This document shows positions 23,626-31,373 of a stretch of 31,373 bases of DNA, piece after piece. Location of the stretch: positions 1 through 31,373 of the forward strand of contig JAEZIA010000340.1 in NCBI GenBank assembly GCA_023416315.1, read 5' to 3'. The notes under the pieces were generated by a model that was not told where the DNA came from, ran no database searches, and worked only from the letters and a program-made list of their open reading frames with translations. Every line of letters starts with the position of its first letter. The first letter of the stretch is position 1. This DNA comes from Actinomycetes bacterium. GTDB lineage: Bacteria; Actinomycetota; Actinomycetes; Mycobacteriales; Mycobacteriaceae. Position numbers and translations under genes: made by a program.

Positions 23626-24623
23626 GTATCCCGCTGCCGGCCCGGGTCCGGGTCGATCTCGGTGCAGGTGTGCGACGGCTGGGTGGACGCTACCTGTCGA
23701 CGGGCGCTTCGCTGGTGCTCTTCGTCGTCATGTTCGCGGTGGTTGTCGCGCGCTATCAGTTCGCGAGCCCGGCCCAGGTGTTCCTGAATTTGTTCGTGGA
23801 CAACGCCTATCTGATCGTCCTCGCCGTCGGCATGACGTTCGTGATCCTGACCGGGGGCATCGACCTGAGTGTGGGGGCGGTCGTTGCGCTGTCCACCGTT
23901 GTCGTCGCCACCATGCTGAAGTCCGGGTGGCCGGCGCCGGTGGCGATCGCCGCGGCGATGCTGGTGGGACCCCTCCTGGGCCTGACGATGGGTCTGATCA
24001 TCGAGTACTTCGAAGTCCAGCCGTTCATCGTCACGCTCGCCGGGATGTTTTTGGCCCGCGGGCTGTGCTACGTCATCAGCGTCAACACGCTGTCGATCAA
24101 GGACCCGCTGATGCGCGCACTCGGACTGAACTATCTGTATCTCTACGAGGACAAGTTCATTCGCTGGAGTGTTGTGGTCGCTGTGGTGGTGGTTGCTGTC
24201 GCAGTCTATGTGCTGCATCAGACCCGCTTCGGGCGCACCGTCTATGCCGTCGGCGGCAATCGGCAGTCCGCCGAGCTGATGGGGTTACGTGCCGCGGGGA
24301 CCCGGGTCTCGGTGTACGCGATCAGTGGTTTCTGCGCTTCACTGGCAGGCCTGCTGCTCGCGGTGCAAAAACTCTCAGGGTACAGCCTCAACGGCATCGG
24401 CTTGGAGCTCGACGCCATCGCGGCAGCGGTGATCGGCGGCGTGCTGCTCTCCGGCGGTGTGGGTTTGGTACTGGGGTCGGTGATCGGAGTGCTGGTACTC
24501 GGCACGATCCAGCTGTTCGTCACCGCGGCCAATCTCGACTCGTACTGGACCCGGATCGTGACGGGTGCCCTGCTGCTGTTATTCGTGCTTGTTCAGCGAC
24601 TAGTGGTGAGGAAGCCAAGATGA
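23622..24623 (+). CDS. YjfF-like sugar ABC transporter permease
   Basis: This 333-residue permease starts at GTG 23622, overlapping the previous stop by 4 bases. An open frame runs about 1,080 bases further upstream, but that part is an out-of-frame reading of the first permease. Motifs are GMTFVILTGGIDLSVGAVVA, VQPFIVTLAGMFLARGLCYV, RFGRTVYAVGGNRQSAELMG and LDAIAAAVIGGVLLSGGVG. The NTLSIKDP stretch matches YjfF rather than YtfT. It pairs with the preceding permease. Its stop overlaps the LacI-type gene ATG (ATGA). Confidence 0.94.
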   Translation: MSIPLPARVRVDLGAGVRRLGGRYLSTGASLVLFVVMFAVVVARYQFASPAQVFLNLFVDNAYLIVLAVGMTFVILTGGIDLSVGAVVALSTVVVATMLKSGWPAPVAIAAAMLVGPLLGLTMGLIIEYFEVQPFIVTLAGMFLARGLCYVISVNTLSIKDPLMRALGLNYLYLYEDKFIRWSVVVAVVVVAVAVYVLHQTRFGRTVYAVGGNRQSAELMGLRAAGTRVSVYAISGFCASLAGLLLAVQKLSGYSLNGIGLELDAIAAAVIGGVLLSGGVGLVLGSVIGVLVLGTIQLFVTAANLDSYWTRIVTGALLLLFVLVQRLVVRKPR

Positions 24624-25639
24624 GCCAGCCAACGCAACCGACGAAACCGGTGATGGCCGACGTGGCGCGGCTCGCCGGAGTCAGCCACCAAACCGTCTCG
24701 CGGGTGATCAACGGATCGCCGAGCATCCGTCCCGCCACCAAGGCCCGGGTCGAGCAGGCGATCGAAGAACTCGGATACCGGCCCAACACCGCCGCGCGCG
24801 CATTGGTGACTCGGCGCTCTGGCATCATCGGGATCGTCGGATCCAACAGCGGGTTGTACGGTCCGTCGAGCATCCAGCGCTCCGTGCAGGAGGCCGCCCG
24901 CGCTGCCGGCTACTTCTCAAGCCTGGTGCCGTTGTCGGAGGTGACCCCCGACGGACTGCGCGACGCCCTCGATCACCTGTCCCGCCAGGCCGTCGAGGCG
25001 ATCGTGATGGTCGTCGCGCAGGAGGATGCGCTCGCGGTGGTGCACTCCGCGGATGCCGGCCTCCCACTGATCGTCGTCGAGGGTGACCTGTCCGGAAGCG
25101 GACTCAGCGTCGGCGTCGATCAGATCGACGGTGCGCGTCAGGCCACCCAGCACCTGATCGATCTCGGTCACCGCGCCATCGACCACGTGTCGGGGCCGAT
25201 GGGCTGGACCGAGGCCAAGGGGCGTTGCACCGGGTACGAACAGGCGATGGTGGCCGCAGGCCTGGAGCCGCGGGCGCGTTGGCAAGGCGACTGGACCCCG
25301 GCCCGCGGTTACGAGATCGGCCTGGAAATCGCGCGCGAGGCAACCGCCACTGCGGTTTTCGTCGCGAACGACCAAATGGCGATCGGTGTTCTGCATGCCT
25401 TCGCCCAGCGCGGCATAGCGGTGCCCGCGGAGGTGAGTGTGGTCGGCTTCGACGACATCCCTGAGGCGGCCTACCTCAACCCAGCACTCACCACGGTCCG
25501 GCAGGACTTCCAGGCGATCGGGCAGCGCGCCATCGACCTGGTGACCGCCACGTTGGACGGATCGACCAAAGATGTTCCGTTGCTTCCCCCGGAGTTGATC
25601 GTGCGCGACAGCACCACAGCCAACAAGGAGACGGCGTGA
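24620..25639 (+). CDS. LacI-family transcriptional regulator of the arabinose/galactose locus
   Basis: This 339-residue repressor has an N-terminal helix-turn-helix (about residues 12-57: MADVARLAGVSHQTVSRVIN, then hinge ELGYRPNTAARALVTRRS). A periplasmic-binding-protein-like effector domain ends in VVGFDDIPEAAYLNPALTTV. ATG 24620 overlaps the permease stop. It is embedded in the rightward operon, so it would regulate its own synthesis. The natural targets are the three TGTGAGCGYTAACA sites at 19795-19912; the inducer is probably L-arabinose or a derivative, or galactose. E. coli-type AraC is not present. These links are inferred from position and site type. Confidence 0.92.
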   Translation: MSQPTQPTKPVMADVARLAGVSHQTVSRVINGSPSIRPATKARVEQAIEELGYRPNTAARALVTRRSGIIGIVGSNSGLYGPSSIQRSVQEAARAAGYFSSLVPLSEVTPDGLRDALDHLSRQAVEAIVMVVAQEDALAVVHSADAGLPLIVVEGDLSGSGLSVGVDQIDGARQATQHLIDLGHRAIDHVSGPMGWTEAKGRCTGYEQAMVAAGLEPRARWQGDWTPARGYEIGLEIAREATATAVFVANDQMAIGVLHAFAQRGIAVPAEVSVVGFDDIPEAAYLNPALTTVRQDFQAIGQRAIDLVTATLDGSTKDVPLLPPELIVRDSTTANKETA

Positions 25640-27303
25640 GCGCCGAAAAGTACACCGTCGGAGTCGATTTCGGAACCCTCTCCGGCAGAGCCGTGGTGGT
25701 ACGGGTCAGCGACGGTCTCGAACTGGGCAGCGCCGAACACCCGTACACCCACGGTGTGGTGACCGAATCGCTGCCTGGCTCCGAGCGTCCACTGCCTCCG
25801 CAATGGGCGCTACAGGTCCCATCCGACTACATCGATGTGCTGCGCAACGCCGTCCCTCGCGCGGTCGAGGTGGCCGAAATCGACCCCGCCGACGTCATCG
25901 GCATCGGAACGGACTTCACCGCGTGCACGATGATTCCGGTGTTGCGCGACGGGACCCCGTTGTGCACCGTCGCCGGGTACACCGACCGCCCGCACGCCTA
26001 CGCCAAGCTGTGGCGGCACCATTCGCCACAGCCGCAGGCGGACCGAATCAACGCCGTGGCTACGCAGCGCCGGGAACCGTGGTTGTCCCGCTACGGCGGA
26101 ATGATCTCCAGCGAATGGGAATTCGCGAAAGCCCTGGAGATTCTCGAGGAAGATCCGCAGGTCTATCGGACCATGGACCGCTTCGTCGAGGCCGCCGACT
26201 GGATCGTCTGGCAGCTGGCAGGGGTGTACGTCCGCAACGCATGCAGCGCGGGCTACAAGGGCATCCGCCAGGACGGTGAGTATCCGACCCGCGAATTCCT
26301 CGCCGCGGTCAACCCCGAGTTCACCGACTTCGTGACCGACAAGCTCGACCATCCGCTCGGCCAGCTCGGGGAGCGGGCCGGGTACCTCACCGCCCAGGCA
26401 GCGGCCTGGACCGGGCTCCCGCAGGGGATCCCCGTCGCGGTCGGCAACGTCGACGCCCATGTGACTGTCGCTGCCGCCGACGCCCTCGAATCGGGACAAC
26501 TGGTCGCGATCATGGGTACCTCGACCTGTCACGTAATGAATTCCGAGGTGCTGCACGAGGTTCCCGGCATGTGCGGGGTGGTCGATGGCGGAATCCTGCG
26601 GGGCCGCTGGGGTTATGAGGCCGGACAGTCCGGGGTGGGCGACATCTTCGCCTGGTTCGTCAAGAACTGCGTCCCCCAGAGCTACGAGCGCGCCGCCGAG
26701 GCGGCCGGGTTGTCGGTGCACGAGTATCTGACCGACCTGGCCGCGCGCCAGCACGTCGGTCAGCACGGGCTGGTCGCGTTGGACTGGCACAGCGGAAACC
26801 GGTCTGTTCTCGTCGATCACGAGCTGTCCGGAGTGATGGTGGGACAGACCTTGCACACGACGTGTGTCGACATGTACCGGGCGCTGCTGGAGGCCACCGC
26901 ATTCGGGACCCGGATGATCGTGGAAACCTTCATCGACAGCGGTGTCGGAGTCACCGAGTTCGTCGTTGCCGGCGGACTATTGAAGAACCGGCTGTTGATG
27001 CAGATCTACGCCGACGTACTGGGACTGCCGCTGTCGACCGTGCAGTCGACACAGGCCGCTGCGCTGGGTTCAGCGATACACGCAGCCACCGCTGCGGGTG
27101 CCTTCAGCGACGTGCGGGCGGCAGCCAAACAGATGGGCAGCCGAACCCACTCCGCCTACACCCCGATTCCGTCCAACGTCGCGGCCTACGACCAGCTGTA
27201 CCGCCAGTACGTCGCCATCCATGACTGGTTCGGGCGGGGGAACGACATGATGCGCCGGCTTCGCCGAATCGGTGCATCGGAAACTGCAGGGGCCACCCGA
27301 TGA
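25636..27303 (+). CDS. araB: L-ribulokinase
   Basis: This 555-residue FGGY kinase starts at GTG 25636, overlapping the regulator stop. The N-terminus has the phosphate-binding VGVDFGTLSGRA (8-19). Other family landmarks are IGIGTDFTACTMIPVL, GYKGIRQDGEYP, VGNVDAHVTVAAAD, IMGTSTCHVM and, near the C-terminus, FVVAGGLLKNRLLMQIYADV. Length and motifs match ribulokinase rather than xylulokinase. It converts L-ribulose to L-ribulose 5-phosphate with ATP in the cytoplasm. It overlaps araD by 4 bases. Confidence 0.95.
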   Translation: MSAEKYTVGVDFGTLSGRAVVVRVSDGLELGSAEHPYTHGVVTESLPGSERPLPPQWALQVPSDYIDVLRNAVPRAVEVAEIDPADVIGIGTDFTACTMIPVLRDGTPLCTVAGYTDRPHAYAKLWRHHSPQPQADRINAVATQRREPWLSRYGGMISSEWEFAKALEILEEDPQVYRTMDRFVEAADWIVWQLAGVYVRNACSAGYKGIRQDGEYPTREFLAAVNPEFTDFVTDKLDHPLGQLGERAGYLTAQAAAWTGLPQGIPVAVGNVDAHVTVAAADALESGQLVAIMGTSTCHVMNSEVLHEVPGMCGVVDGGILRGRWGYEAGQSGVGDIFAWFVKNCVPQSYERAAEAAGLSVHEYLTDLAARQHVGQHGLVALDWHSGNRSVLVDHELSGVMVGQTLHTTCVDMYRALLEATAFGTRMIVETFIDSGVGVTEFVVAGGLLKNRLLMQIYADVLGLPLSTVQSTQAAALGSAIHAATAAGAFSDVRAAAKQMGSRTHSAYTPIPSNVAAYDQLYRQYVAIHDWFGRGNDMMRRLRRIGASETAGATR

Positions 27304-28013
27304 CCATCACGTCCGATATCGTCCGGTTGATCGCCGAACTGCGGCAGCAGGTCTGTGATCTGCACGCCCAGTTGACCCACTACGAGCTGGTCATCTGGAC
27401 CGCGGGCAACGTCTCCGCGAGGGTGCCCGACCGCGACCTCATGGTCATCAAACCCTCTGGTGCCGACTATGATTCGATGACCGCCGATGACATGGTGGTC
27501 TGCGATCTGCACGGCAATCTCGTCGATGGCGCGCTCGCGCCCTCGTCGGATACCGCCGCGCACGCCTATGTGTATCGGCACATGCCCGAGGTGGGCGGTG
27601 TGGTGCACACCCATTCCACCTACGCTACGGCGTGGGCGGCGCGTGGCGAACCGATCCCGTGCGTGCTGACGATGGCGGCCGATGAGTTCGGTGGTGATAT
27701 CCCCGTTGGACCTTTTGCGCTGATCGGTGATGACTCGATCGGTCGCGGAATCGTCGAGACGTTGCGGCACAGCCGATCCCCGGCGGTGTTGATGCGTAAT
27801 CACGGGCCGTTCACCATCGGCCGCACCGCGCGCGACGCGGTCAAGGCAGCGGTGATGGTCGAAGACGTTGCCCGCACCGTCCACATCAGCCGCCAACTCG
27901 GGGCGACACCACCGATCGATCCGGCAGCAGTCGCGGCCCTGTTCGAGCGCTACCAGAACGTGTACGGCCAGCCGGGCCGGCATACCGACAGTCTTCAGGA
28001 GAACAATCGATGA
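27300..28013 (+). CDS. araD: L-ribulose-5-phosphate 4-epimerase
   Basis: This 237-residue class II aldolase-fold epimerase has zinc ligands recognisable as His103 and His105 (GGVVHTHSTYAT) and His168 (LMRNHGPFTIG), with Asp84 in SSDTAAHAYVYR. Phosphate-binding IWTAGNVSARV and IKPSG are also present. It converts L-ribulose 5-phosphate to D-xylulose 5-phosphate. The ATG overlaps the araB stop (ATGA) and its own stop overlaps the araA ATG. The gene order is B-D-A, unlike the E. coli BAD order. Confidence 0.95.
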   Translation: MTITSDIVRLIAELRQQVCDLHAQLTHYELVIWTAGNVSARVPDRDLMVIKPSGADYDSMTADDMVVCDLHGNLVDGALAPSSDTAAHAYVYRHMPEVGGVVHTHSTYATAWAARGEPIPCVLTMAADEFGGDIPVGPFALIGDDSIGRGIVETLRHSRSPAVLMRNHGPFTIGRTARDAVKAAVMVEDVARTVHISRQLGATPPIDPAAVAALFERYQNVYGQPGRHTDSLQENNR

Positions 28014-29521
28014 TTGCGTCGCGACTTGTCACCAGCCAGGTTTGGCTGATCACCGGCAGTCAAACGATGTACGGCCCTGCCATTCTCGACCAGGTTGCCG
28101 AGCAATCCCGCCGGATCGCCGCACAGCTCGACGAGAGTGCCGAGATCCCCGTCGAGGTGCGCTGGATGCCGGTGGTCACCGACTCCGATCAGATTGCGCG
28201 GGTGTTGAGCGAGGCGAACACCTCACCGGAGTGCATCGGCGTGATCGCCTGGATGCACACCTTCTCGCCGGCGAAGATGTGGATCCGCGGCCTCAAGCTG
28301 CTCCGAAAGCCACTGCTGCACTTGCACACCCAGTTCGGCGTCGAACTGCCGTGGCACAGCATCGACATGGATTTCATGAACCTCAACCAGGCGGCCCATG
28401 GCGACCGGGAGTTCGGATACATCCAGTCACGACTTTCGGCTTCGCGAAAGACGATTGCCGGCCACGTCAGCGATCCGCGCACGTGCGCGCGGGTGGGCTC
28501 ATGGGTGCGGGCGGCGCTGGGACACGCCGAACTGTCGACACTGAAGGTGGCGCGGTTCGGCGACAACATGCGCGGCGTCGCCGTCACCGAAGGTGACAAG
28601 GTGGAGGCCGAGGCGCATTTCGGCGCCTCTGTCGACACCTACGGTGTCAACGATCTGGTCGATGTGGTCGAGGCGATCCCGCCCGCGGACGTCGACAAGC
28701 TCGTCGCCGAATATGTCCAGACCTACGCCGTCGAGTCTGCTCTGCTGCCGGGTGGGGATCGGCACGCATCGCTGCGCGACGGCGCTCAGATCGAATTGGG
28801 GTTGCGGAAATTCCTGCAGGACGGCGGATTCGGTGCCTTCACCACCAACTTCGAGGATCTCGGCGGGCTGCGGCAACTGCCCGGGCTGGCGGTGCAGCGG
28901 CTGATGGCCGATGGTTACGGGTTCGGTGCCGAAGGCGACTGGAAGACCGCATTGCTGCTGCGGTCGATCAAGGTGATGGCCGAAGGGTTGCCCGGCGGTA
29001 CGTCGTTCATGGAGGACTACACCTACGATCTGACGCCCGGCCGGGAGTGCATCCTCGGGGCACACATGCTCGAGGTGTGTCCGACCATCGCGGCTGGCGT
29101 CCCGAGGCTGGAGGTGCACCCGCTGTCGATCGGAGGACGCAATGATCCGGTCCGCTTGCGATTCACCGCCGCGCCTGCCGACGGAGTCATCATCGGAATC
29201 TGCGACATGGGTTCACGATTCCGCTTGGTGGCAAACGACGTTCGGGTGATCGAGCCCGCCGCGGAACTACCGAACCTGCCGGTGGCCTGCGCGGTGTGGG
29301 AGCCGCGGCCGTCCTGGGCGACCTCGGCGGAGGCCTGGCTGATGGCAGGCGCGCCGCATCACACCGTACTGACCACGGCCGTCACCACCGAGACCATCGA
29401 CGACTTCGCCGAGATGACCGAAACCGAACTACTCGTCATCGACTCGGCGACCACCGTTCGGGGGTTCCGACAGGAACTGAAGTGGAACGAGGTCTATCAC
29501 CATGTCGCCGTGGGACTGTAG
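28010..29521 (+). CDS. araA: L-arabinose isomerase
   Basis: This 503-residue protein starts at ATG 28010, with AGGAG ahead of it and a 4-base overlap with araD. Diagnostic stretches are VWLITGSQTMYGPAILDQVA, GVIAWMHTFSPAKMWIRGLK, QAAHGDREFGYI, GTSFMEDYTYDL (catalytic Glu) and LGAHMLEVCPTIA (metal His). The C-terminus has WNEVYHHVAVG. It isomerises L-arabinose to L-ribulose with a divalent metal, the first step of the pathway. The next gene starts on the base directly after its TAG. Confidence 0.97.
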   Translation: MIASRLVTSQVWLITGSQTMYGPAILDQVAEQSRRIAAQLDESAEIPVEVRWMPVVTDSDQIARVLSEANTSPECIGVIAWMHTFSPAKMWIRGLKLLRKPLLHLHTQFGVELPWHSIDMDFMNLNQAAHGDREFGYIQSRLSASRKTIAGHVSDPRTCARVGSWVRAALGHAELSTLKVARFGDNMRGVAVTEGDKVEAEAHFGASVDTYGVNDLVDVVEAIPPADVDKLVAEYVQTYAVESALLPGGDRHASLRDGAQIELGLRKFLQDGGFGAFTTNFEDLGGLRQLPGLAVQRLMADGYGFGAEGDWKTALLLRSIKVMAEGLPGGTSFMEDYTYDLTPGRECILGAHMLEVCPTIAAGVPRLEVHPLSIGGRNDPVRLRFTAAPADGVIIGICDMGSRFRLVANDVRVIEPAAELPNLPVACAVWEPRPSWATSAEAWLMAGAPHHTVLTTAVTTETIDDFAEMTETELLVIDSATTVRGFRQELKWNEVYHHVAVGL

Positions 29522-30532
29522 ATGCTCGCCGCTCGCCTGCACGGCGTCGCTGATCTGCGCGTCGCATCGGAGTCCGCGCTCAGCGCACCGCCACCGGGCT
29601 GGTCGCTGCTCAAGGTGACTTCGGTGGGCATCTGCGGGTCCGACCTGCACTGGTTCACCGACGGTGGGATCGGCGAGAACCGGATCGAGCATCCGGTTGT
29701 GCCGGGACACGAGTTCGCCGCGGTCGCGCTCACCGGTCCGCACGCCGGGCATCGCGTCGCAGTCGACCCCGCCATCCCCTGTGGCACGTGTGAGCTCTGC
29801 CGGGCGGGCCAGCACAACCTCTGCCCGACAGTTCAATTCGCCGGGCATGGGGAACTCGATGGGGCACTGCGGGAAACGATGCTGTGGCCCGACCATCTGC
29901 TGCATCCGCTGCCGGATGACCTCAGCGACGACGCCGGTGCGCTGCTGGAACCGCTCGGCGTGGCCATCCACGCCGTCGGGCTCGGCCACGTTCGGCCCGG
30001 ATCCGATGTGGCGGTGGTCGGTGCGGGCCCCATCGGTGTCCTGGCCGCCCAGGTGGCACGTCAGGCTGGGGCAGCGCGGGTGTTCGTCGTCGAACCTCGT
30101 GACCACCGCAGGGCGGCCGCCCTGGATGCCGGCGCCGATGCGGCGTGGTCACCCCAGGAGGGGATCGACGGTCTGCACGAGGTGACCGGCGGGCGTGGGG
30201 TGGACGTCGTCATCGAGATGGCAGGCAGTGACGACGCGATCGCGACGGCAGTGGCCGGTATCCGTCCAGGCGGGCGCGTGGTGCTCGGCGGGATCCCGTC
30301 GGACGACCGGTCGGCATTCCCGGCCGCCGCCGCGCGCCGCAAGGGTCTGACGTTCGCGATGGTGCGACGGATGAACGACACCTACCCGCGAGCCATCGAG
30401 CTCGCGACCAGCGCCGTCGACCTCGATGCGCTGGTGACCGATCGGTATCCGCTGACCGACGCCGCGAAGGCGTTCAGTGCGGCCGGTGAACGGCGCGGGC
30501 TCAAAGTCGTGGTTACGGTGTCGGCCGGCTGA
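29522..30532 (+). CDS. Zinc-dependent polyol/alcohol dehydrogenase (MDR family)
   Basis: This 336-residue medium-chain dehydrogenase has catalytic zinc residues Cys38 (GICGSDLHW) and His63-Glu64 (PGHEF), and four structural-zinc cysteines at 87, 90, 93 and 101 (CGTCELCRAGQHNLC). The nucleotide site is VVGAGPIGVLAAQVARQAGA. It resembles sorbitol/L-iditol and related polyol dehydrogenases. It begins with no gap after araA, so it belongs to the arabinose operon. Oxidation of L-arabinitol or another polyol, or of arabinose itself, is an inference; the canonical araBDA route does not need it. Confidence 0.9.
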   Translation: MLAARLHGVADLRVASESALSAPPPGWSLLKVTSVGICGSDLHWFTDGGIGENRIEHPVVPGHEFAAVALTGPHAGHRVAVDPAIPCGTCELCRAGQHNLCPTVQFAGHGELDGALRETMLWPDHLLHPLPDDLSDDAGALLEPLGVAIHAVGLGHVRPGSDVAVVGAGPIGVLAAQVARQAGAARVFVVEPRDHRRAAALDAGADAAWSPQEGIDGLHEVTGGRGVDVVIEMAGSDDAIATAVAGIRPGGRVVLGGIPSDDRSAFPAAAARRKGLTFAMVRRMNDTYPRAIELATSAVDLDALVTDRYPLTDAAKAFSAAGERRGLKVVVTVSAG

Positions 30533-30576
30533 GTTGTTTGCGGCCCGGATGCTGGTGCGGCAATCATGGACTGATC

Positions 30577-31167
30577 ATGCGTAGGCACCTCGGATTCGTT
30601 GCACCCGGATTGCTGGGCGCGGCGACGGCTGTCACGCTCCTGGTCGGTTCCGGGACGACCGTGGATCAGGCACCCCGAATCAGGTTGGTCGACAACACCG
30701 TCGCGGTCGACCCACCGACAGTCGCCGCCGGTGACGGGTCGCTGTCCGACGGTCAGGTCCTGACCCCATTCGACGTGGCGAATCCCGCTGTCGGACGGCT
30801 GGACCCGCGGTTGCTCGACGCCGTTCAGCAGGCCGCAACCGCGGCGTCGGCCGATGGCGTCACGATGACGATCACGTCGGGATGGCGCTCACCGGAGTTC
30901 CAGCAACGCCTGCTCGACGGTGCGGTGGCGCAGTACGGGTCGCTGGCCGTGGCGCGGGAGTACGTCCAGACGCCCGAGGCGTCCAAACACGTCGTCGGCG
31001 AGGCGGTCGACGTCGGCGGTCAGGGCGCTGACCAATGGCTGATGGCCAATGGTGCCCGGTACGGTCTGTGCCGGATCTACGCCAACGAGGTCTGGCATTT
31101 CGAGCTGGCCACCGATGCGGCGGGTAACTGTCCACCGCTGCTGCCCAACGCCGCGGGCGCGGCGTAG
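30577..31167 (+). CDS. VanY-type D-alanyl-D-alanine carboxypeptidase (peptidase M15)
   Basis: This 196-residue protein starts at ATG 30577. Residues 1-30 form an uncleaved anchor or signal segment (RRHLGFVAPGLLGAATAVTL). The catalytic domain has SGWRSPEFQQRLLDG, the zinc motif SKHVVGEAVD (His138, Asp145) and EVWHFE (Glu171, His174, Glu176). It would trim terminal D-Ala from peptidoglycan stems outside the membrane. Vancomycin resistance is not implied: no vanR/S/H/A genes are nearby. An in-frame ATG further upstream (30538-30547 region) would add non-family residues and is not preferred. The gap to the dehydrogenase is 44 bases. Confidence 0.88.
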   Translation: MRRHLGFVAPGLLGAATAVTLLVGSGTTVDQAPRIRLVDNTVAVDPPTVAAGDGSLSDGQVLTPFDVANPAVGRLDPRLLDAVQQAATAASADGVTMTITSGWRSPEFQQRLLDGAVAQYGSLAVAREYVQTPEASKHVVGEAVDVGGQGADQWLMANGARYGLCRIYANEVWHFELATDAAGNCPPLLPNAAGAA

Positions 31168-31179
31168 GTTGATCCGAAT

Positions 31180-31373
31180 ATGAGAACCCTTGAGGAGATC
31201 CGCACCGCGCTCGAGGCGTGTTACCAGGCCACCGAAGACCTGTGCGCGGAATTGAGTGACGCCGACTGGAAGGCGCAGTCGCTGTGCCCGGATTGGGACG
31301 TGCGCGGCGTCATCGCCCACGTCGTCAGCATCGAAGCCGTGATGGCCGGCTGGCTTCCGAACGATGACAGCAC
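31180..31373 (+). CDS. Maleylpyruvate isomerase N-terminal (DinB-like) domain protein, 3' truncated
   Basis: ATG 31180 opens a frame running off the window (64 codons visible). The product begins MRTLEEIRTALEACYQATED, then SDADWKAQSLCPDWDVRGVI and AHVVSIEAVMAGWLP. This matches the N-terminus of the mycothiol-dependent maleylpyruvate isomerase/DinB superfamily, where the His in IAHV is a metal ligand. The start lies 12 bases after the VanY-type stop. The substrate and C-terminal domain are outside the window. Confidence 0.8.
   Translation, partial: MRTLEEIRTALEACYQATEDLCAELSDADWKAQSLCPDWDVRGVIAHVVSIEAVMAGWLPNDDS

Noticed and set aside
23217..24218. Antisense open frame opposite the two permeases
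   Set aside because: His/Arg/Asp-rich translation typical of a reversed membrane protein gene; no family-like motif.
25810..26856. Antisense open frame opposite araB
   Set aside because: araB is complete and well matched on the other strand; the antisense product has no recognisable motif.
30577..31167. Vancomycin-resistance locus suggested by the VanY-type protein
   Set aside because: No vanR, vanS, vanH, vanA or vanX gene is present; stand-alone D,D-carboxypeptidases of this family are ordinary wall enzymes.
1..31373. Mobile element, prophage, CRISPR or tRNA
   Set aside because: Scanned for transposase or integrase motifs, repeat-spacer arrays, tRNA-like cloverleafs and attachment-site duplications; none seen, and base composition is even throughout.

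Overview
The window reads as chromosomal DNA of a high-GC actinobacterium, most probably a fast-growing Mycobacterium/Mycolicibacterium. Reasons: strong GC bias at third codon positions, many GTG starts and 4-base stop/start overlaps, a DUF3516-type helicase, a SigH-like ECF sigma factor, a small proline-rich exported protein of mycobacterial style, and (at the right edge) a maleylpyruvate-isomerase/DinB-type N-terminus common in mycothiol producers. I see no tRNA, rRNA, CRISPR array, transposase or phage gene. Assignments rest on reading motifs and recalled family sequences; no database search was run.

Layout. 2-1645: 3' part of a large LuxR-type regulator. 1874-4917: a + strand unit of SigH-like ECF sigma factor, SDR oxidoreductase, cupin, amidotransferase-like unknown protein and VOC protein. 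4924-6338: IclR-type regulator divergent from a SnoaL-like protein, with a palindromic operator candidate between them. 6490-8808: small exported protein, strong hairpin, Nudix hydrolase, a nickel superoxide dismutase (sodN) head-to-head with its likely maturation peptidase (sodX), CsbD-like protein and a 50-residue ORF. 8822-13361 (- strand): DUF3516 helicase, amidohydrolase, lipoprotein lytic transglycosylase.

13424-30532 is a sugar-utilisation locus built around one divergent control region (19738-20011). Leftward: chvE-mmsA-mmsB (multiple-monosaccharide ABC importer), a small DUF3263-like gene, galT and galK. Rightward: a four-gene importer related to E. coli YtfQ-YtfR-YtfT-YjfF, a LacI-type regulator, araB, araD, araA and a zinc polyol/alcohol dehydrogenase. 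Nearly every junction overlaps by 4 bases or is separated by 0-1 bases, so each arm is probably one transcript. The products would import L-arabinose and D-galactose (possibly also furanose forms) and feed L-arabinose to D-xylulose 5-phosphate and galactose to the Leloir pathway; galE and galM are not in the window. The control region holds three near-identical 16-bp LacI-type operators and two back-to-back TTGACA promoters.

30577-31373: a VanY-type D,D-carboxypeptidase and the start of a maleylpyruvate-isomerase-like protein.

Most worth a second look: the sodN product, which keeps the His-Cys-Cys ligands but differs at two otherwise typical active-site positions; the three-operator divergent control region; the SigH-like sigma factor with no visible anti-sigma gene; and the pairing of a YtfQ-type (furanose-binding) importer with arabinose and galactose genes in an organism whose own wall is rich in arabinofuranose and galactofuranose.
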